Shown here one piece after another: positions 11,001-21,000 of a stretch of 32,671 nucleotides of DNA; position 1 is the first letter of the stretch; every line of letters begins with the position of its first letter. The notes under the pieces were generated by a model, which saw only the letters and a program-made list of their open reading frames with translations, searched no databases and was not told the origin of the DNA. This DNA comes from Rodentolepis nana (lineage: Eukaryota; Platyhelminthes; Cestoda; Cyclophyllidea; Hymenolepididae). The DNA lies in the NCBI GenBank assembly GCA_900617975.1, contig UZAE01012182.1, positions 21,831-54,501 of the forward strand, given 5' to 3'. Made by a program: the position numbers and the translations under genes.

Positions 11001-14000
11001 GAACACATATGACTACTTGACACAAAATATAATCCCCCCTCTTCGTGTAGAATCCAGTTGCAGTGAAATCGCATACTCACAACTTCAAAACAAATCCAAC
11101 GAGAATGTGTCATTGCTAGAAATTCACTTTTACCAGAACACTGTGAGGCAAAAAACAGATATATTGGCTGTTAAGGGTTTGCAGACGGAAGAAAATTGGA
11201 GGGTAATCATTGATTATTCAAAATTATAACTATTTAATTAGGTAATAGAGCAATTAAGTGATTTCGAAAACATAAACAATTTTATTATTGATTGACAATC
11301 TAATCCAATTACGACGACTACTAAATGGGGGAAGGAAAACATCCCCTACCCGTCAGCATTTTCGCCTTTTGTTATGAATCAGAGTGGTTGTCACTTGTAT
11401 CCCAAATTTGAGATATCCCAAACTCATTTTCATGCACCTAGTAGTAGCCCATAGAGAAACACTGGTTTCACAGTGCATTTATAGAGGCATATTAATCGAT
11501 GGGAATGATTATTTCAAGAGTTTTAAATATTTAATGCGATTATATACTACTGCCCAATTACTAACCTGGGCACTCTATAGCATGTCTTGCGTTTTGTGAT
11601 AAAAAGTATTAAAAGAACTAGGCCCTATTCCCTCCAACAATAAATCAATAGAGGAGACTCAATTCTTACGCTCCGTTTTCACTGAGCAGCACAATTCCGT
11701 CAAACCACTGCCTGAACGCTGAATCCTCCTGTATTTTATACCTAGTCGCAGTGGCTTGAAGTTGCATCAGCTTCGATAGGATCTTATACTCCCGGGTATG
11801 CTTACGGAAGTTGATCAGATCACCCGAATCTAAAATCGTGGTGCCTGCAGCCGTAGTGTCGAAGGTTGAGGAGAAAAAGCCAAGAGGGGGTTTCCGACTG
11901 TGTCTTGATGAAGGTCGCTTCAGGGATTGTGGAGACGAGGAGGAGGAGGAGGCAGAGGGCGTGGTACTTAGGGGTCGCACAAGAATTGGCGGACCATCAG
12001 GACCTTTTGCTTGGCGAGTTCTCTTATCTTTCGGGAGATTTACGCCACTGGATGATGGTGTTATTGTGCTGGAACCATTACTCTTTAAAAATTGGGTTTT
12101 TTAACAGTTAGCTCCGTTAATTAGATTGTGTTGAAGTGTCTAAACGTCAAATGGAACTTTCAACTTCATCAGCGTGTCAGTAACCTCTGAACTCGCAAGA
12201 ACTAACAGTTAGGGACTTGGGAACATGGATAAATTTACCATTCCTTATCCCTCTTCAACTTCCCCCTTCCTTAATTGGAAAAAGAAGTTTAATTAATTTC
12301 GCTATGAGCAATAATATGAAAGATAAAATTTTCATGAAACAACCTTTTTGGCCAATTATTTTCACTATGGCCGAATAGATTTAAGGTCTAGCATTTATTG
12401 CAAGGAGCAGTGAGAGGGACATTACCACAAGCCATCAAAACATCTTGAAGTGGATCTGAATCCGATTTGGGAAAATTGCCATATAAGTGGCACTGACTGG
12501 AATTGTTTGTGACTTAAAAAAAGGGAGGACAAGTTGTGGGCCCCCAAATACTAGGTGTCACGAATAGCGGCTTTCCACTTCCAACGAAGTTGTGAAAGTG
12601 AGGCAGACAAAAGCTAATGTCTAATTAGAGCAATTATGACTAATCTTAACAAACATCAAAAGTAAGAACGACAGCTGTGGTTAATAATGAAAGAAAACAA
12701 ACGCAATATTATCTAATAGAGGCTATAGGTATTAACTGATTTAATTTGAAAAATGCATAGAGGTATTTTGAACTGAAAAAATTACATTCCTTGACGCCTC
12801 CCTCCGGGATCGATGATCAATTACGATAGGAACAGGTGGTTTTCGAGCTCTTGGTTCATTCACTCCACTTCCATTTCCACTATCCGTACTTTCAGTTGCT
12901 CGATTGAGTCTGGGAGGTCGTTTAGGAGGTTCTGGCGTAACTAGAGGTGTGGGAATACGCATTTCATGACTTCTGTGTGATCTCGGTCTCCTCTGGAACT
13001 GGGTACTTTGAACTTGGCCATTCTGTTTACCATTCATGTGATCAATAGTTATGTTAACCATACAAGTTCCACTAGATGGTCTCCGAAGTTCTGGTCGTTT
13101 TGGTCTTGGAATCCTATCTGGAGCTGATTCATTCAGCATCGCCAAGTCATTCAAGAAAATTCCAAGGTAAGGAATCGTTCCAACAGACTTTAGGAAATTC
13201 TCTTCCTGCTACAAGGAAGCATCAATGCAACAATAATTTCGATGATTCTATATTCATAAAAATATAAGAAAACTGTTAATCTTAAGCCTCAAAAAACTCA
13301 AACTGTTAGTTAATGAAAAAGGCGCTATGACGTCATTCTGGGGTGGGGGAGGGGAGGGGGGGTTAAATGCACATAGATATATCAATTCTAACATACCGGA
13401 ATTGGTTTATTGTTTTATTCAATATGAAGCTAAAATTTGGCTAAAATGCTTACTTCTGAATATTGACTTATTGATGAGTGGATAAGTTGTAAGCATTCCG
13501 TTTTCAAAATAAATGACTTGAATTACTCCGATGAGCACTTCATACACATTTGTTGGTGATCAATTGGTTATGTACAAATAAATTAATTTAATGTAGGTTT
13601 AATTAAAAAGCGCATGTGAATATGAAGGACAAAACGCCTAACAAATATTTAAACTAATCAAAATCCGGACGCTAGATAAATAATTATCCAATCGGATTAA
13701 AGACGGCTGTCCAATCAAGAAAAGCGGAATACATAATTAGCAGTTAATTCATCGGATGCTTAAAAATAATGAGAAAATTGAGGTTGGTTTCCTCACCTAA
13801 GAATATAATTTAATAAGTATTTGACGAAGCTGAATTTTTTTTAACTAATTTAAATCACAAGGTTTATTGTAAACAAAAATAAATTTGTTGTAAATCGTGA
13901 AATAACTCGGGTGTTCCTATTTCTCTGGACTTTGAACTATGCGATTGCCTTCAATACAAAATTTTACGGGGGAGATATTTTCATTAAACAAAAAGAATTA

Positions 14001-17000
14001 TTGGAAAAAATTATTTTTGAGTGAGGGTTAGACGCCACCAGCGTAAAAGGCGCATGCTTTTCAGGAAAGGTATGGGAATCAGAATGGAAAGGAAATTCTG
14101 AGAGCTACTAGATTCTGTTATTAAAAAGGGATTAAAATAAAGCTAAATGAAAGAAATACTGGGTGTTCGGGAAAAAATTCAGAATAACATTTTCCCATGT
14201 CAAAGTGTTTAAAAAAGTGAAATAATCCTTCGCTTGCATAGGTGTTGACAAGGAGAACAATTGATGACTGTGACTCCTATGAAAGATGGACTAGACTAAC
14301 TAGCACCATAATTGTTCATTCCAACCGCCAAAAATGAGGAGATTACGGTCACTCCTCAATGTTCCATTAACACTGTGAGATAACAATCCGTCATGAACTG
14401 GTGAATCAAAATAGAGACTACTAGACTGCTGTAGATAGACGAAAAAGACTTGGCATACAACCTAATCTAACTATGCTCACACAGGAGCTTTTCTAGGGAA
14501 TCCGCTGTCGAATACAGAACTGGAGCATCTTAGTGCCATAATTGGGACTATGGCAAAACCAGTTGAAACACAAAATACCTCTTTCTTTTATGATGAGTTG
14601 GTCTTGTGACAAGATCCAAATGACAACACGCAGATTCATTGGTGGCTTGGCATGCTCAGAGTCCAAAGGAGGCTCCTCGAGTCAAGCAGACTGAACCTCG
14701 CACACACTGCCACGGTTTTCGAACATGAATCATCCACATCGAGAGTGAGGTGATGATCTCTTCCCCCAAAATCCCCATCCCCCACATCTCCCCTGCTCAA
14801 ATTGTGGTGGGGGAGGAGCTTAGGTTGAGTTCAATTGCCTACATGGGTACGTAGTGGTTAGAACACCCCTCCCCACCCCCCATTCTACCCAGGTGACGAA
14901 CTAGGGTGGCCAATGATAGGCCATGATGGTTGTGGGTGCAGCAGCAAAAGTCGCCAACTTTTTGTGAGCTAATTTTCACGAATGCCCAGTTCAGATATGT
15001 GTTTGGCTTTCCTTATCTGCTGAATTTCTTTTGAATCTACTCCATTTTCTAGTTACCAATAACTTCACCCTTTTCCTGAAATGACTGCCATATTTACCAC
15101 GAGCATTCTGTGTGTTCATTGACGTTTCAGTTCAAATCTATAAACCTCGAAGAGACGATACTGAAGGTATGAAACGACAGCAGCTTTGAGATTTAAATGG
15201 TACAATAATACCTTCTTGATATCGAAAGATTTGAATAAATAACATCGATTGCTGCCCCTTAAATAAAGATAGCCTTTTTGTAATTGTCATTATTTCTAAT
15301 CAAACTGCTTAACCAAATTGTAATCACAAGTTCATTGTGGAAATTTCATGTGAAACTGATCTAGATTGTGGATACAAACTTTAATAACAGTGATTTTCCA
15401 TTTATTTATGGAATCGTTCTACGATACTAATTTCAGTTATTTAAATGGTTGGCAACCTGAACAAGGCCATTTTTGAAGTTCTCAAAGTCGCTTAATTTAT
15501 TAGGCTAACAAAATTCCCAATTTTTCAATTTTAGCAAATCATCCCATCTGAATCACTTCAAAGGGAATTTCATCTTTCCTTTTGGGGTGCGTGATAGACT
15601 TACCTCCACGTGGTGCACCCCGGGCAACGTATACTCATAAGGCAAACAGTCTATAAACCGGCAGTTGACTCCTGACACCACAATCCCACTGTATGTCATA
15701 TTCGACCAATTCCGCAGCACTCACCTTACCCTACTTTTTTCTCTTCCTTTAACATCTGTGAATCGCTCTTCTGTTCTCACTTTCCACTTTTTCCCACTGT
15801 GATGCTCTTCCTTCCCTCTGTGAAGCCCGAAGTCAACTAAAGGGCTAATACTTCCCCTCTGTGAAGCCTGAAGTCAACTAAAGGGCTAATACTTCCCTCT
15901 GTGAAGCCCGAAGTCAACTAAAGGGCTAATGACAATTATCATTATCATTTGATTGCCATTTGATTTAAATAAAAAAATGAATCTGTGCTTTTTACAGCTT
16001 TACAAAATTTAAAATTTGGTGAACTCAAGAGATAAAGCACTGCTCCAAAAAAAATTATTAATATTTTTTTCTTTATTAGAACAAACCTCTGGAAAAACAC
16101 GAATCCCCCCCCCCCACCCAATTTATATAAAAATGAGGATAATTAATTCCTAGTGCACAATGAGCAAAGCTTTGTTAAGGTACCAAGGATTTAAACCATT
16201 TAAAGGATCCATTGGTCTCGTGGTTTGCAGCAAGCACTTTTGGGGTAAAAAAGCAAGCATTAGCGTGGGTATTGTCTAGTTTTTTTTGGTCAAAATTCTC
16301 CTTCATCACACAGAAATGTTGACTGACGCATATCCTTCATGAGGTGCAAACTATAGCTAATATTGAGCGAAATGAGAAATTTCAACCGCATTTCAAGAAA
16401 AAAAACAGTGAACTAAAAAAAACAGGGACTCAAAACTTGTAATTTGAAATTTTTATAGCTCTGAGTTATAAGTCAGAATATTGTGACTTGGCGACAAAGG
16501 TGTTCAACAAAGGGGTGTACTTTTACTATCCCAGTTAGGAAAATGAAAACTATGGAGTTACATATTATGGTGGGGTACTTTCTCCCGACTTACAATTGAA
16601 CTATCTGAGGCCAATTTTCGTCGAAATATTGCTGAGAACAATCCATTATGCTTCATCTCTTGTTGTCGAGCTAATTCATAACTGGAATACATCTAGAGAA
16701 AGCAAAAAGAGCTGAATTAATTTTATTCAAAAGGTATACCTTTTACTCAATCACATCGACTGTTCCAATTTTATAGTCCATAATAAGTCATACAAAATGA
16801 CAGGCCCCATTCTACGCACTAACGACAGAAATAACAATAGGAAAACGGTTACCTTGGGAACCACAGGGGTTGCCAAGGTGAGCGACCCAAATAAAGCTAT
16901 TCTTAGTTGGGTAGTAAGGTAAGGAAAAATGAGCAGGAGCTTACATGATCCAAAAGCTCTCGAGCGTATTTCCTATTATCATCCAGTTTTAAAAGTTCTG

Positions 17001-20000
17001 AGAGTTCATGAAACATCTCATTCTTTTCAGGATATTGCCTATAAAGAGAAAAACTAGGGTAATCAACTGCCAAACGCCATCAGTTTATTAACAATAGCTA
17101 AACAACTTAAACCTTTGTGCCAATTGTAGCGTCATATCTTAGGCGATTTGTTTTCGTGTTTACCCTGACGTTTAAAAGCCATACTATTATGCCGTGAGAA
17201 GATACGTCCATGATTATGACCAATTATAAGGGGGTGGGGGTGAGGGGGGGGGGTATGATTACCGCAAAATTCCAATAACTTGTCATAACCCCTGCACTAT
17301 AAATTTCATTTTTTTCGGTCCTAGATTTGCGAGACAAAGCAAAGCTATGAAATCTCACGCGAATTATGGATTCTCAAGATTGCTAAGGAACTTGATTCAA
17401 GTGATAATTCAGGCTCTTAATGATATTGTTAGTCACTGTTTAAAAGGAGAGAGAGTGATAAAAAGTTTTCAAATCATAATAATTGCATTAATCATTGAAG
17501 CCGAATAATGTGTAACAGGATACCATCAAGCAGAACTTGATTTGATTGTATTTGGGGGGGGGGGGAAGAGGGAAAGGATAATTTGAAGAACTTACTTTTC
17601 AACAATACTCCAAGTAGCGTATAGACCGCTAATTGCGCAACCCTGTAAAGCCGTCATAACAGATGTGAATGCGGAAAAGCTTCGTAGATCTCTGAGTTCC
17701 TAAATAATAACACAGGACGTTTCATTTCCACATATTTTACTTGTTCAGAAAGTGTTTGGCAGCTGGTGATAATGCAAAGATAGGGCTGTTCAACCTTCTG
17801 CAGTTTTGCTACCAATTAGGATCATTTATAAGGCTAGCGTTGACAGATTTAGGATCAAAGGATTTCAAACATGGGAGGTCAGTTAAAATTTTATTGCTAA
17901 CAGAACTCTTAGGGAGGCGCTTACCTAAAGTTAGGAAAAACTTGAGCTCAAGGAAACGCTATGGCTTTTGGAAGTAAAAGCTAGAAAGATAATTACCATT
18001 CCCCTAATAGTACAAAGAATTGCTTACTGTAAAAGCTTAACCTAAACTCAAAAAAACAAAAACAATGATGAAAAATCAAAAATTGACATTGTTTACGCAA
18101 TGAAAGCGAACATTCTCAAGATTGAAATGTCCAACTTTGACCATTCACTAAGTCTGAACTACTAACTTATGAGAATGATGGTGCATCTCTTAGACACCAA
18201 CAAGTATCCTTTATACGAGCACTAAGTGGACAAGTTGTTTTTTTTCATATACTTGATGGTGGAAATTTAGCACATTTGATCGATTTCTTTAAGGATTATG
18301 AATTAAATTTATAGCCAATATAATGTATGATCTTGTGATTAAGAGTACTGAGGCCACTACGTAACAGCTGAGAGACAAGTGTGATTGGAGTAATTGACAG
18401 ATTTGTTATAGTTCATCACATCAACCAACATAGCAACTCAACGAGGTAAGTGAACTAAATGTGAAACATTTCATTGAAATGGAGATAAAAAAAAAACAAA
18501 ACAATTATTACGTATTTTATGAATACGTAATACGTATGAATTGCTTCAAAAAGGGATAACATTCATTAACCAAGATTAGTATTTGGATTTACACTTTCAG
18601 TGATCAGAATTACTCAAAGGCGATACTCAAAAGAATCTGATCGAAACTTTTCATAAGCTAAATGTAAAAATTCGAACTAACCCCAATTCTAGAAACTACC
18701 ACAGTTTGAATAAAGAGTATACCATTTTTTTAATTCTAACAAATTGGGGAGAGAAGAAAGGAAATGCAAGAGCGCTATAAACCAGAAACACTAAGCCAAC
18801 TGTTTCCGGTTAATAAATCAGTCATTGATTTTATACCGACACACACACATTTTGATTGAACTATAATTATAGTTATTTGAAGAAATTCCGTGGAGCATGC
18901 AATGTTAATTCTCGTGATTAGAATAATGGAGAAAAGGCAAATTCTTTAAACCCACAAGTGTGACTCATTTAGCTAAAATATACTCAAACCAAAAAAGCAC
19001 TAGCAAAAACGGTATCGGAAATATAAACGTGCTATATAAGGATGGATGACAGTCAGAAAATAAGAAATTCGCCCTCAAAGAAGCAGCATCAATTAGCCCC
19101 CCCCCCCCACCCCACCCCCAAGAATAAGCAATCATCCCTTATTTCATGAACCAGATCTCACTACCAGTCACTTCATACTATAGCTGTCCATCCGATTGTC
19201 GGAGTAATTATATCATATATCATTTTCTTAATTAAAGAATATAGTAGTTGTATCTTGAAACAAAAAAAACAGATAAACTCACTGATGCAACAGCTATCCA
19301 TTTTGCAAGGATCTCAGCTCGAAGGAAAGCATCCTCGCAAGATAAAGCATCCAAATCATGAATTGAAGAAAGACTGATTGTAGAACGGGCAACTGCACTG
19401 CGATGTTCTGTCCTCTCAAAATGCGGGTGTTGGTATTGATTGGCTTGAAGAGGCATATGTACCATTGAGAGTGTGATAGACGCTAAGGAAGCATTGAGGA
19501 TTTCATTTGACGAATGGGGAGTGGGCATCTCATGCTCCGCTTCAATAATTGTTGTCTGAACTAGGGCATAAATGCGATTAAACTGCTTGATAGTGGCATC
19601 TACCGACTTTGCAGGTAGGTGGCGAACGTGATTTAGGCATTCGGAGGGTATGACTTGGGTGAATAACTCTGCGTCATAAAGAGTCAATTGTTCGGCAATG
19701 TGACGAGGGCTAAGTTTATTCAAAACTCCATTCACAGCTGGAATTGGACTACTCAGATCTGAGTTGCTATCTAGTAAGTCAGCATTACTGTCACAAGTGG
19801 TCTCCCTGAAAAGTCCAGCTTTAACATGAAAATGATCGGAGATTGTGGTAATCTTAGCACAAATTTCTTCAATAATTTGAGCGAGGCAGAGTTGATTTGA
19901 CTGCGTCATGGAATGCAGAGAGTCTCTAGCCTTACAAATAAGCTGACATCGAGCTGATTCTTTATTTTTAGAGGTTTGGTGCCGTGGGGGCTGGAAATTG

Positions 20001-20501
20001 TTGGCGAAAACACGAAGCCACTGTGAAACAAGGTAAAGAAGTCTTTTGAGATCAAGAAACTCAGGAGGATTGTAAAAAGACTCAGCGAAAGGATTACTCA
20101 GCCAGTGATCTAGAATTTTGGCTAGCGACCTTAGATAGATAGGATTCAATTATAAAGAAATTATGTAACACTCTTACTTCAATGGATTAAATTTATCTTG
20201 TGGCCAAAGATTTGAATCAAAGCATAACTGCCAAAACCTGCAAATAATGTATGAGTAAAGTTCCAGTTACTTGGTATCAATAGCGGTTAAAAAGCAGTAA
20301 ACGCTTGAATATAAATGAAAAGTTAAGAGGATGGTCTTCATTTTTTCAACAGTTTCTTCATTCAGTTCTTGTTCAATTATATGCTGTAATATGTCATCTA
20401 GTGTTCCAGCATTCATGTCTGGGATCTGCGAAAAAACGCTTGAGAACTAAAAGGATAAAACGTAAAACAAGAAATACCATAGATATTGATTCCGTGTTCA
20501 T
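7900..20501 (-). CDS. RALGDS-like: RalGDS/RGL-type guanine nucleotide exchange factor
   Basis: It probably activates Ral GTPases by catalysing GDP release. My joined model of 11 exons is in phase throughout and encodes about 812 aa. The REM domain spans residues 9-115 (AGTLDDILQHII, then PEFLDLKRLL). The RasGEF domain spans about 219-700, opening with PRHIAEQLTLYDAELF and continuing with ATIKQFNRIYALV, SAFTSVMTALQGCAISGL, GTIPYLGIFLNDLAML and DLINFRKHTREYKI, in family order. It is unusual in having a low-complexity insert of about 70 aa after IKQFNRIYALVQTTI and one of about 190 aa between the FLNDLAML and LINF motifs. The second insert is Ser/Pro/Arg-rich and has a PxxPxR SH3-type site. The tail is short and basic, with no Ras-association domain, unlike typical RalGDS. 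RalGPS also lacks that domain but has no REM. I infer the family from motifs; tail exons are less certain than the core. Confidence 0.85.
8569..8588 (-). CDS. RALGDS-like: RalGDS-like candidate microexon (20 nt)
   Basis: Acceptor GATTTCTTTAAG and donor GTAGGT bracket 20 nt encoding STCRKD plus two bases. It is the only piece I found that links the phase-0 end of exon 9 to the frame of the last exon. It is inferred from splice sites and phase only. Confidence 0.4.
8954..9080 (-). CDS. RALGDS-like: RalGDS-like exon 9 (post-GEF tail)
   Basis: This 127-nt exon lies between acceptor TTAACTTTTAG and donor GTAAGT. One base completes the Ala codon from exon 8. It encodes LGGRHISGSLEVLFMGSGGD and a Ser/Pro-rich stretch ending PPCSSA in phase 0. 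Confidence 0.65.
9527..9645 (-). repeat. tRNA-derived SINE head
   Basis: On the minus strand an A-box-like TAGCGCGATGGTTAACG is followed by an anticodon-loop-like CGTCTGCAAACTCAG and a B-box-like AAGTTCGATGCC. This is the order and spacing of a tRNA-type polymerase III promoter. The flanks do not form an intact acceptor stem by eye. It is best read as the head of a short interspersed element. Confidence 0.6.
9961..9990. repeat. CA/CG dinucleotide microsatellite
   Basis: An alternating purine-pyrimidine tract, (CA)n then (CG)n then CACA, about 28 bp long. Such tracts favour Z-DNA and length variation. Confidence 0.9.
10098..10148. repeat. (AATA)n and (GGA)n microsatellites
   Basis: A run of AAATAAATAAATAAATAA passes directly into about ten GGA/AGG triplets. 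The minus strand of the GGA part reads as a poly-Leu frame, which is an artefact. Confidence 0.95.
10255..10458 (-). other. Unassigned open frame inside the RalGDS-like intron
   Basis: A 67-codon frame preceded by TTTTCACTATAG encodes SIILCETSTVQVDQIRTLDE and LICRVLKGDRGL, then a GTGAGG donor-like site after AQL. The strand-loop-helix flavour recalls ubiquitin-fold or Ras-association domains. Its natural splice sites do not fit the phases of the flanking exons. Only weaker alternatives (acceptor at 10433, donor near 10316) would fit. It could be an alternative exon or chance. Confidence 0.25.
11670..12082 (-). CDS. RALGDS-like: RalGDS-like exon 8 (end of insert, LINF helix, end of RasGEF)
   Basis: The first 85 or so residues are low-complexity, including a six-Ser run encoded by a TCC tandem repeat. 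LINFRKHTREYKILSKLMQL and FRQWFDGIVLLSE follow, matching the LINFxKRRKExExIxxIxLLQ and WFxxxxxLSE end of the RasGEF domain. The acceptor (TTTTTAAAG at 12083) is inferred from phase; the donor is GTAAGA. Confidence 0.82.
11936..11955. repeat. Coding (TCC)n triplet repeat
   Basis: A GGA/TCC triplet tract lies within exon 8 of the RalGDS-like gene and encodes its six-serine run. It has the same triplet as the intronic tract at 10118-10148 and may vary in length between individuals. Confidence 0.85.
12786..13205 (-). CDS. RALGDS-like: RalGDS-like exon 7 (PYLG motif and start of large insert)
   Basis: This 420-nt, phase 0/0 exon encodes GTIPYLGIFLNDLAMLNESA, the signature RasGEF strand. It then runs into about 110 residues rich in Arg, Pro and Ser (PKRPELRRPSS, TPEPPKRPPRLNR, RARKPPVPIVID) that have no counterpart in typical family members. 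The acceptor is tandem (TAGCAG), so one Gln could be added. The donor is GTAATT. Confidence 0.82.
13206..13981 (-). other. Intron of the RalGDS-like gene, part near exon 7
   Basis: AT-rich sequence with a G-rich tract near 13342-13360 and no exon signal. The same intron continues to 16944 and holds repeat copies at 13983-15111 and 15590-15985. Confidence 0.5.
13983..15111 (+). repeat. 1.15-kb dispersed repeat, copy 2 (in RalGDS-like intron)
   Basis: This is the second copy of the element at 6425-7610, in the same orientation, inside the 13206-16944 intron. Long stretches, such as those spanning about 14220-14540, are identical to copy 1 by eye. The ends fall at the same two sequence boundaries, so both copies are full-length relative to each other. 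Confidence 0.9.
15590..15985 (+). repeat. Retroposon-like repeat, copy C
   Basis: This is the third member of the family seen at 4917-5225 and 5735-6130. It has the ACTTACCTCCACGTGG head, ATACTCATA box, CAGTTGACTCCTGAC, the GTGAAGCC-AAGTCAACTA core and an A-rich tail (TTTAAATAAAAAAATGAATC). Its core is triplicated, as listed below. Confidence 0.8.
15813..15933 (+). repeat. Three tandem 40-41-bp units inside repeat copy C
   Basis: Three near-identical units each contain CTCTGTGAAGCC, AAGTCAACTAAAGGGCTAAT and CTTCC. The GTGAAG start recurs at 15820, 15861 and 15901. Copies A and B have the unit once, so this is a local expansion. Confidence 0.9.
16945..17038 (-). CDS. RALGDS-like: RalGDS-like exon 6 (RasGEF core)
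   Basis: This 94-nt exon encodes QYPEKNEMFHELSELLKLDD and RKYARELLDH. This matches the FxxLSEIFSxxxNYxxxRELL segment between the TW and PYLG motifs of RalGDS proteins. It ends in phase 0 at GTAAGC. Confidence 0.85.
17596..17699 (-). CDS. RALGDS-like: RalGDS-like exon 5 (RasGEF core)
   Basis: This 104-nt exon encodes ELRDLRSFSAFTSVMTALQ and GCAISGLYATWSIVE. This is the family's LxNFxSLxAIxSALQSxxIxRLxxTW block, which contributes to the catalytic core. Both splice sites are canonical. Confidence 0.88.
17700..19282 (-). other. Intron of the RalGDS-like gene
   Basis: AT-rich, with a C-run at 19098-19118 and a short (CA) tract near 18840. No coding potential was seen. The small plus-strand frame at 17741-17977 looks like chance. 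Confidence 0.6.
19283..20129 (-). CDS. RALGDS-like: RalGDS-like exon 4 (REM end, linker, RasGEF start)
   Basis: This is the largest exon (847 nt). It encodes AKILDHWLSNPFAE and PPEFLDLKRLL (end of REM), then a variable linker. The RasGEF opening follows, PRHIAEQLTLYDAELF with IPSECL, and then ATIKQFNRIYALVQTTI. A roughly 70-residue Ser/His/Asn-rich insert comes next, and the exon ends with ILAKWIAVAS. It ends in phase 0 at donor GTGAGT. Confidence 0.88.
20178..20237 (-). CDS. RALGDS-like: RalGDS-like exon 3 (REM domain)
   Basis: This 60-nt exon lies between acceptor TTATTTGCAG and donor GTAAGA. It encodes FWQLCFDSNLWPQDKFNPL, which corresponds to the loop before the LDxWL helix of the REM domain. 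Split Lys codons at both ends match the neighbouring exons. Confidence 0.75.
20271..20425 (-). CDS. RALGDS-like: RalGDS-like exon 2 (REM domain, first half)
   Basis: It encodes IPDMNAGTLDDILQHIIEQ and a following helix LLTFHLYSSVYCFLTAI, the equivalent of the KAGTLxxLVxHL and FLxTYRAF elements of RalGDS REM domains. The exon is 155 nt, with acceptor CGCAG and donor GTAACT. Confidence 0.75.
20478..20501 (-). CDS. RALGDS-like: Possible first coding exon of the RalGDS-like gene
   Basis: ATG at 20501 gives eight codons (MNTESISM) before a donor GTATTT. A 52-nt pyrimidine-rich intron then leads to the acceptor TTTTTTCGCAG at 20426, in phase 0. The alternative start is the in-frame ATG at 20416 in the next exon, with this segment as untranslated leader or replaced by a spliced leader. 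Confidence 0.4.
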
Positions 20502-20720
20502 TTTAGTATATAGATATATGACTGCTGTAACATTGACTCAACAAATATAATGATTCCATTTTGAATTATGCGTCGGCGTCTTAAAAACTTAAACAAATTT
20601 ACAAATTTATAATAATTTTATAACTTTTTGAAATTAAAATATTTTAAGATATTTAACCTTTAACTATTTGTGTAAAAATTGAAGCATTATTTTTGCGCTT
20701 AGTTTGAAGTCTTACGATAA
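20502..20720. promoter_or_regulatory. Probable bidirectional promoter region
   Basis: This AT-rich gap lies between the first possible minus-strand coding base (20501) and the inferred first exon of the plus-strand zinc-finger gene. It contains no open frame. Because the two genes diverge here, they probably share core promoter and enhancer elements. No specific factor site can be defended by eye. Confidence 0.4.
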
Positions 20721-20793
20721 TTTCGCAGTCACTCATACGCTAGTTGTAGCTACTGTGCGTTGCAGTTGCGAGCATCGCTGTGAATTTCATTGT
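20721..20793 (+). other. Probable 5' untranslated exon of the zinc-finger gene
   Basis: A locally CpG-containing stretch ends at a consensus donor (ATTGT|GTAAGAG, intron starts 20794). It pairs with the acceptor TTTTCATTTGTAG at 21000, giving a 207-nt intron. No ATG lies in the exon. Its 5' limit is a guess. Confidence 0.4.
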
Positions 20794-21000
20794 GTAAGAG
20801 TTGATTAGTCTTTGAATTTTTAATGTAGTTTAGTACATATTTTGTTTTATGCCCTTATATTTCATATTTTTCTTGTTATTTGATTAATTTTTTTCATATG
20901 TTCGGCCTATGAACTCATTTTACCATGGGTTTCTGTTAAAAATGTGCTTTTATTACAAATTTTCTTTCTAATTTGATTCTTTCTTTTGTTTTCATTTGTA

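Larger units (their letters stand above)
9081..11669 (-). other. Intron of the RalGDS-like gene
   Basis: This intron holds a tRNA-like repeat (9527-9645), CA/CG and GGA microsatellites (9961-10148), a plus-strand frame at 10526-10909 of low-complexity Lys/Asn-rich composition, and a minus-strand frame at 10255-10458 that looks more coding-like (listed separately). Confidence 0.6.

Noticed and set aside
12082..12113. Longer exon 8 beginning at an acceptor near 12112
   Set aside because: An in-frame TAA at 12101-12103 blocks it; the acceptor at 12083 fits the phase of exon 7.
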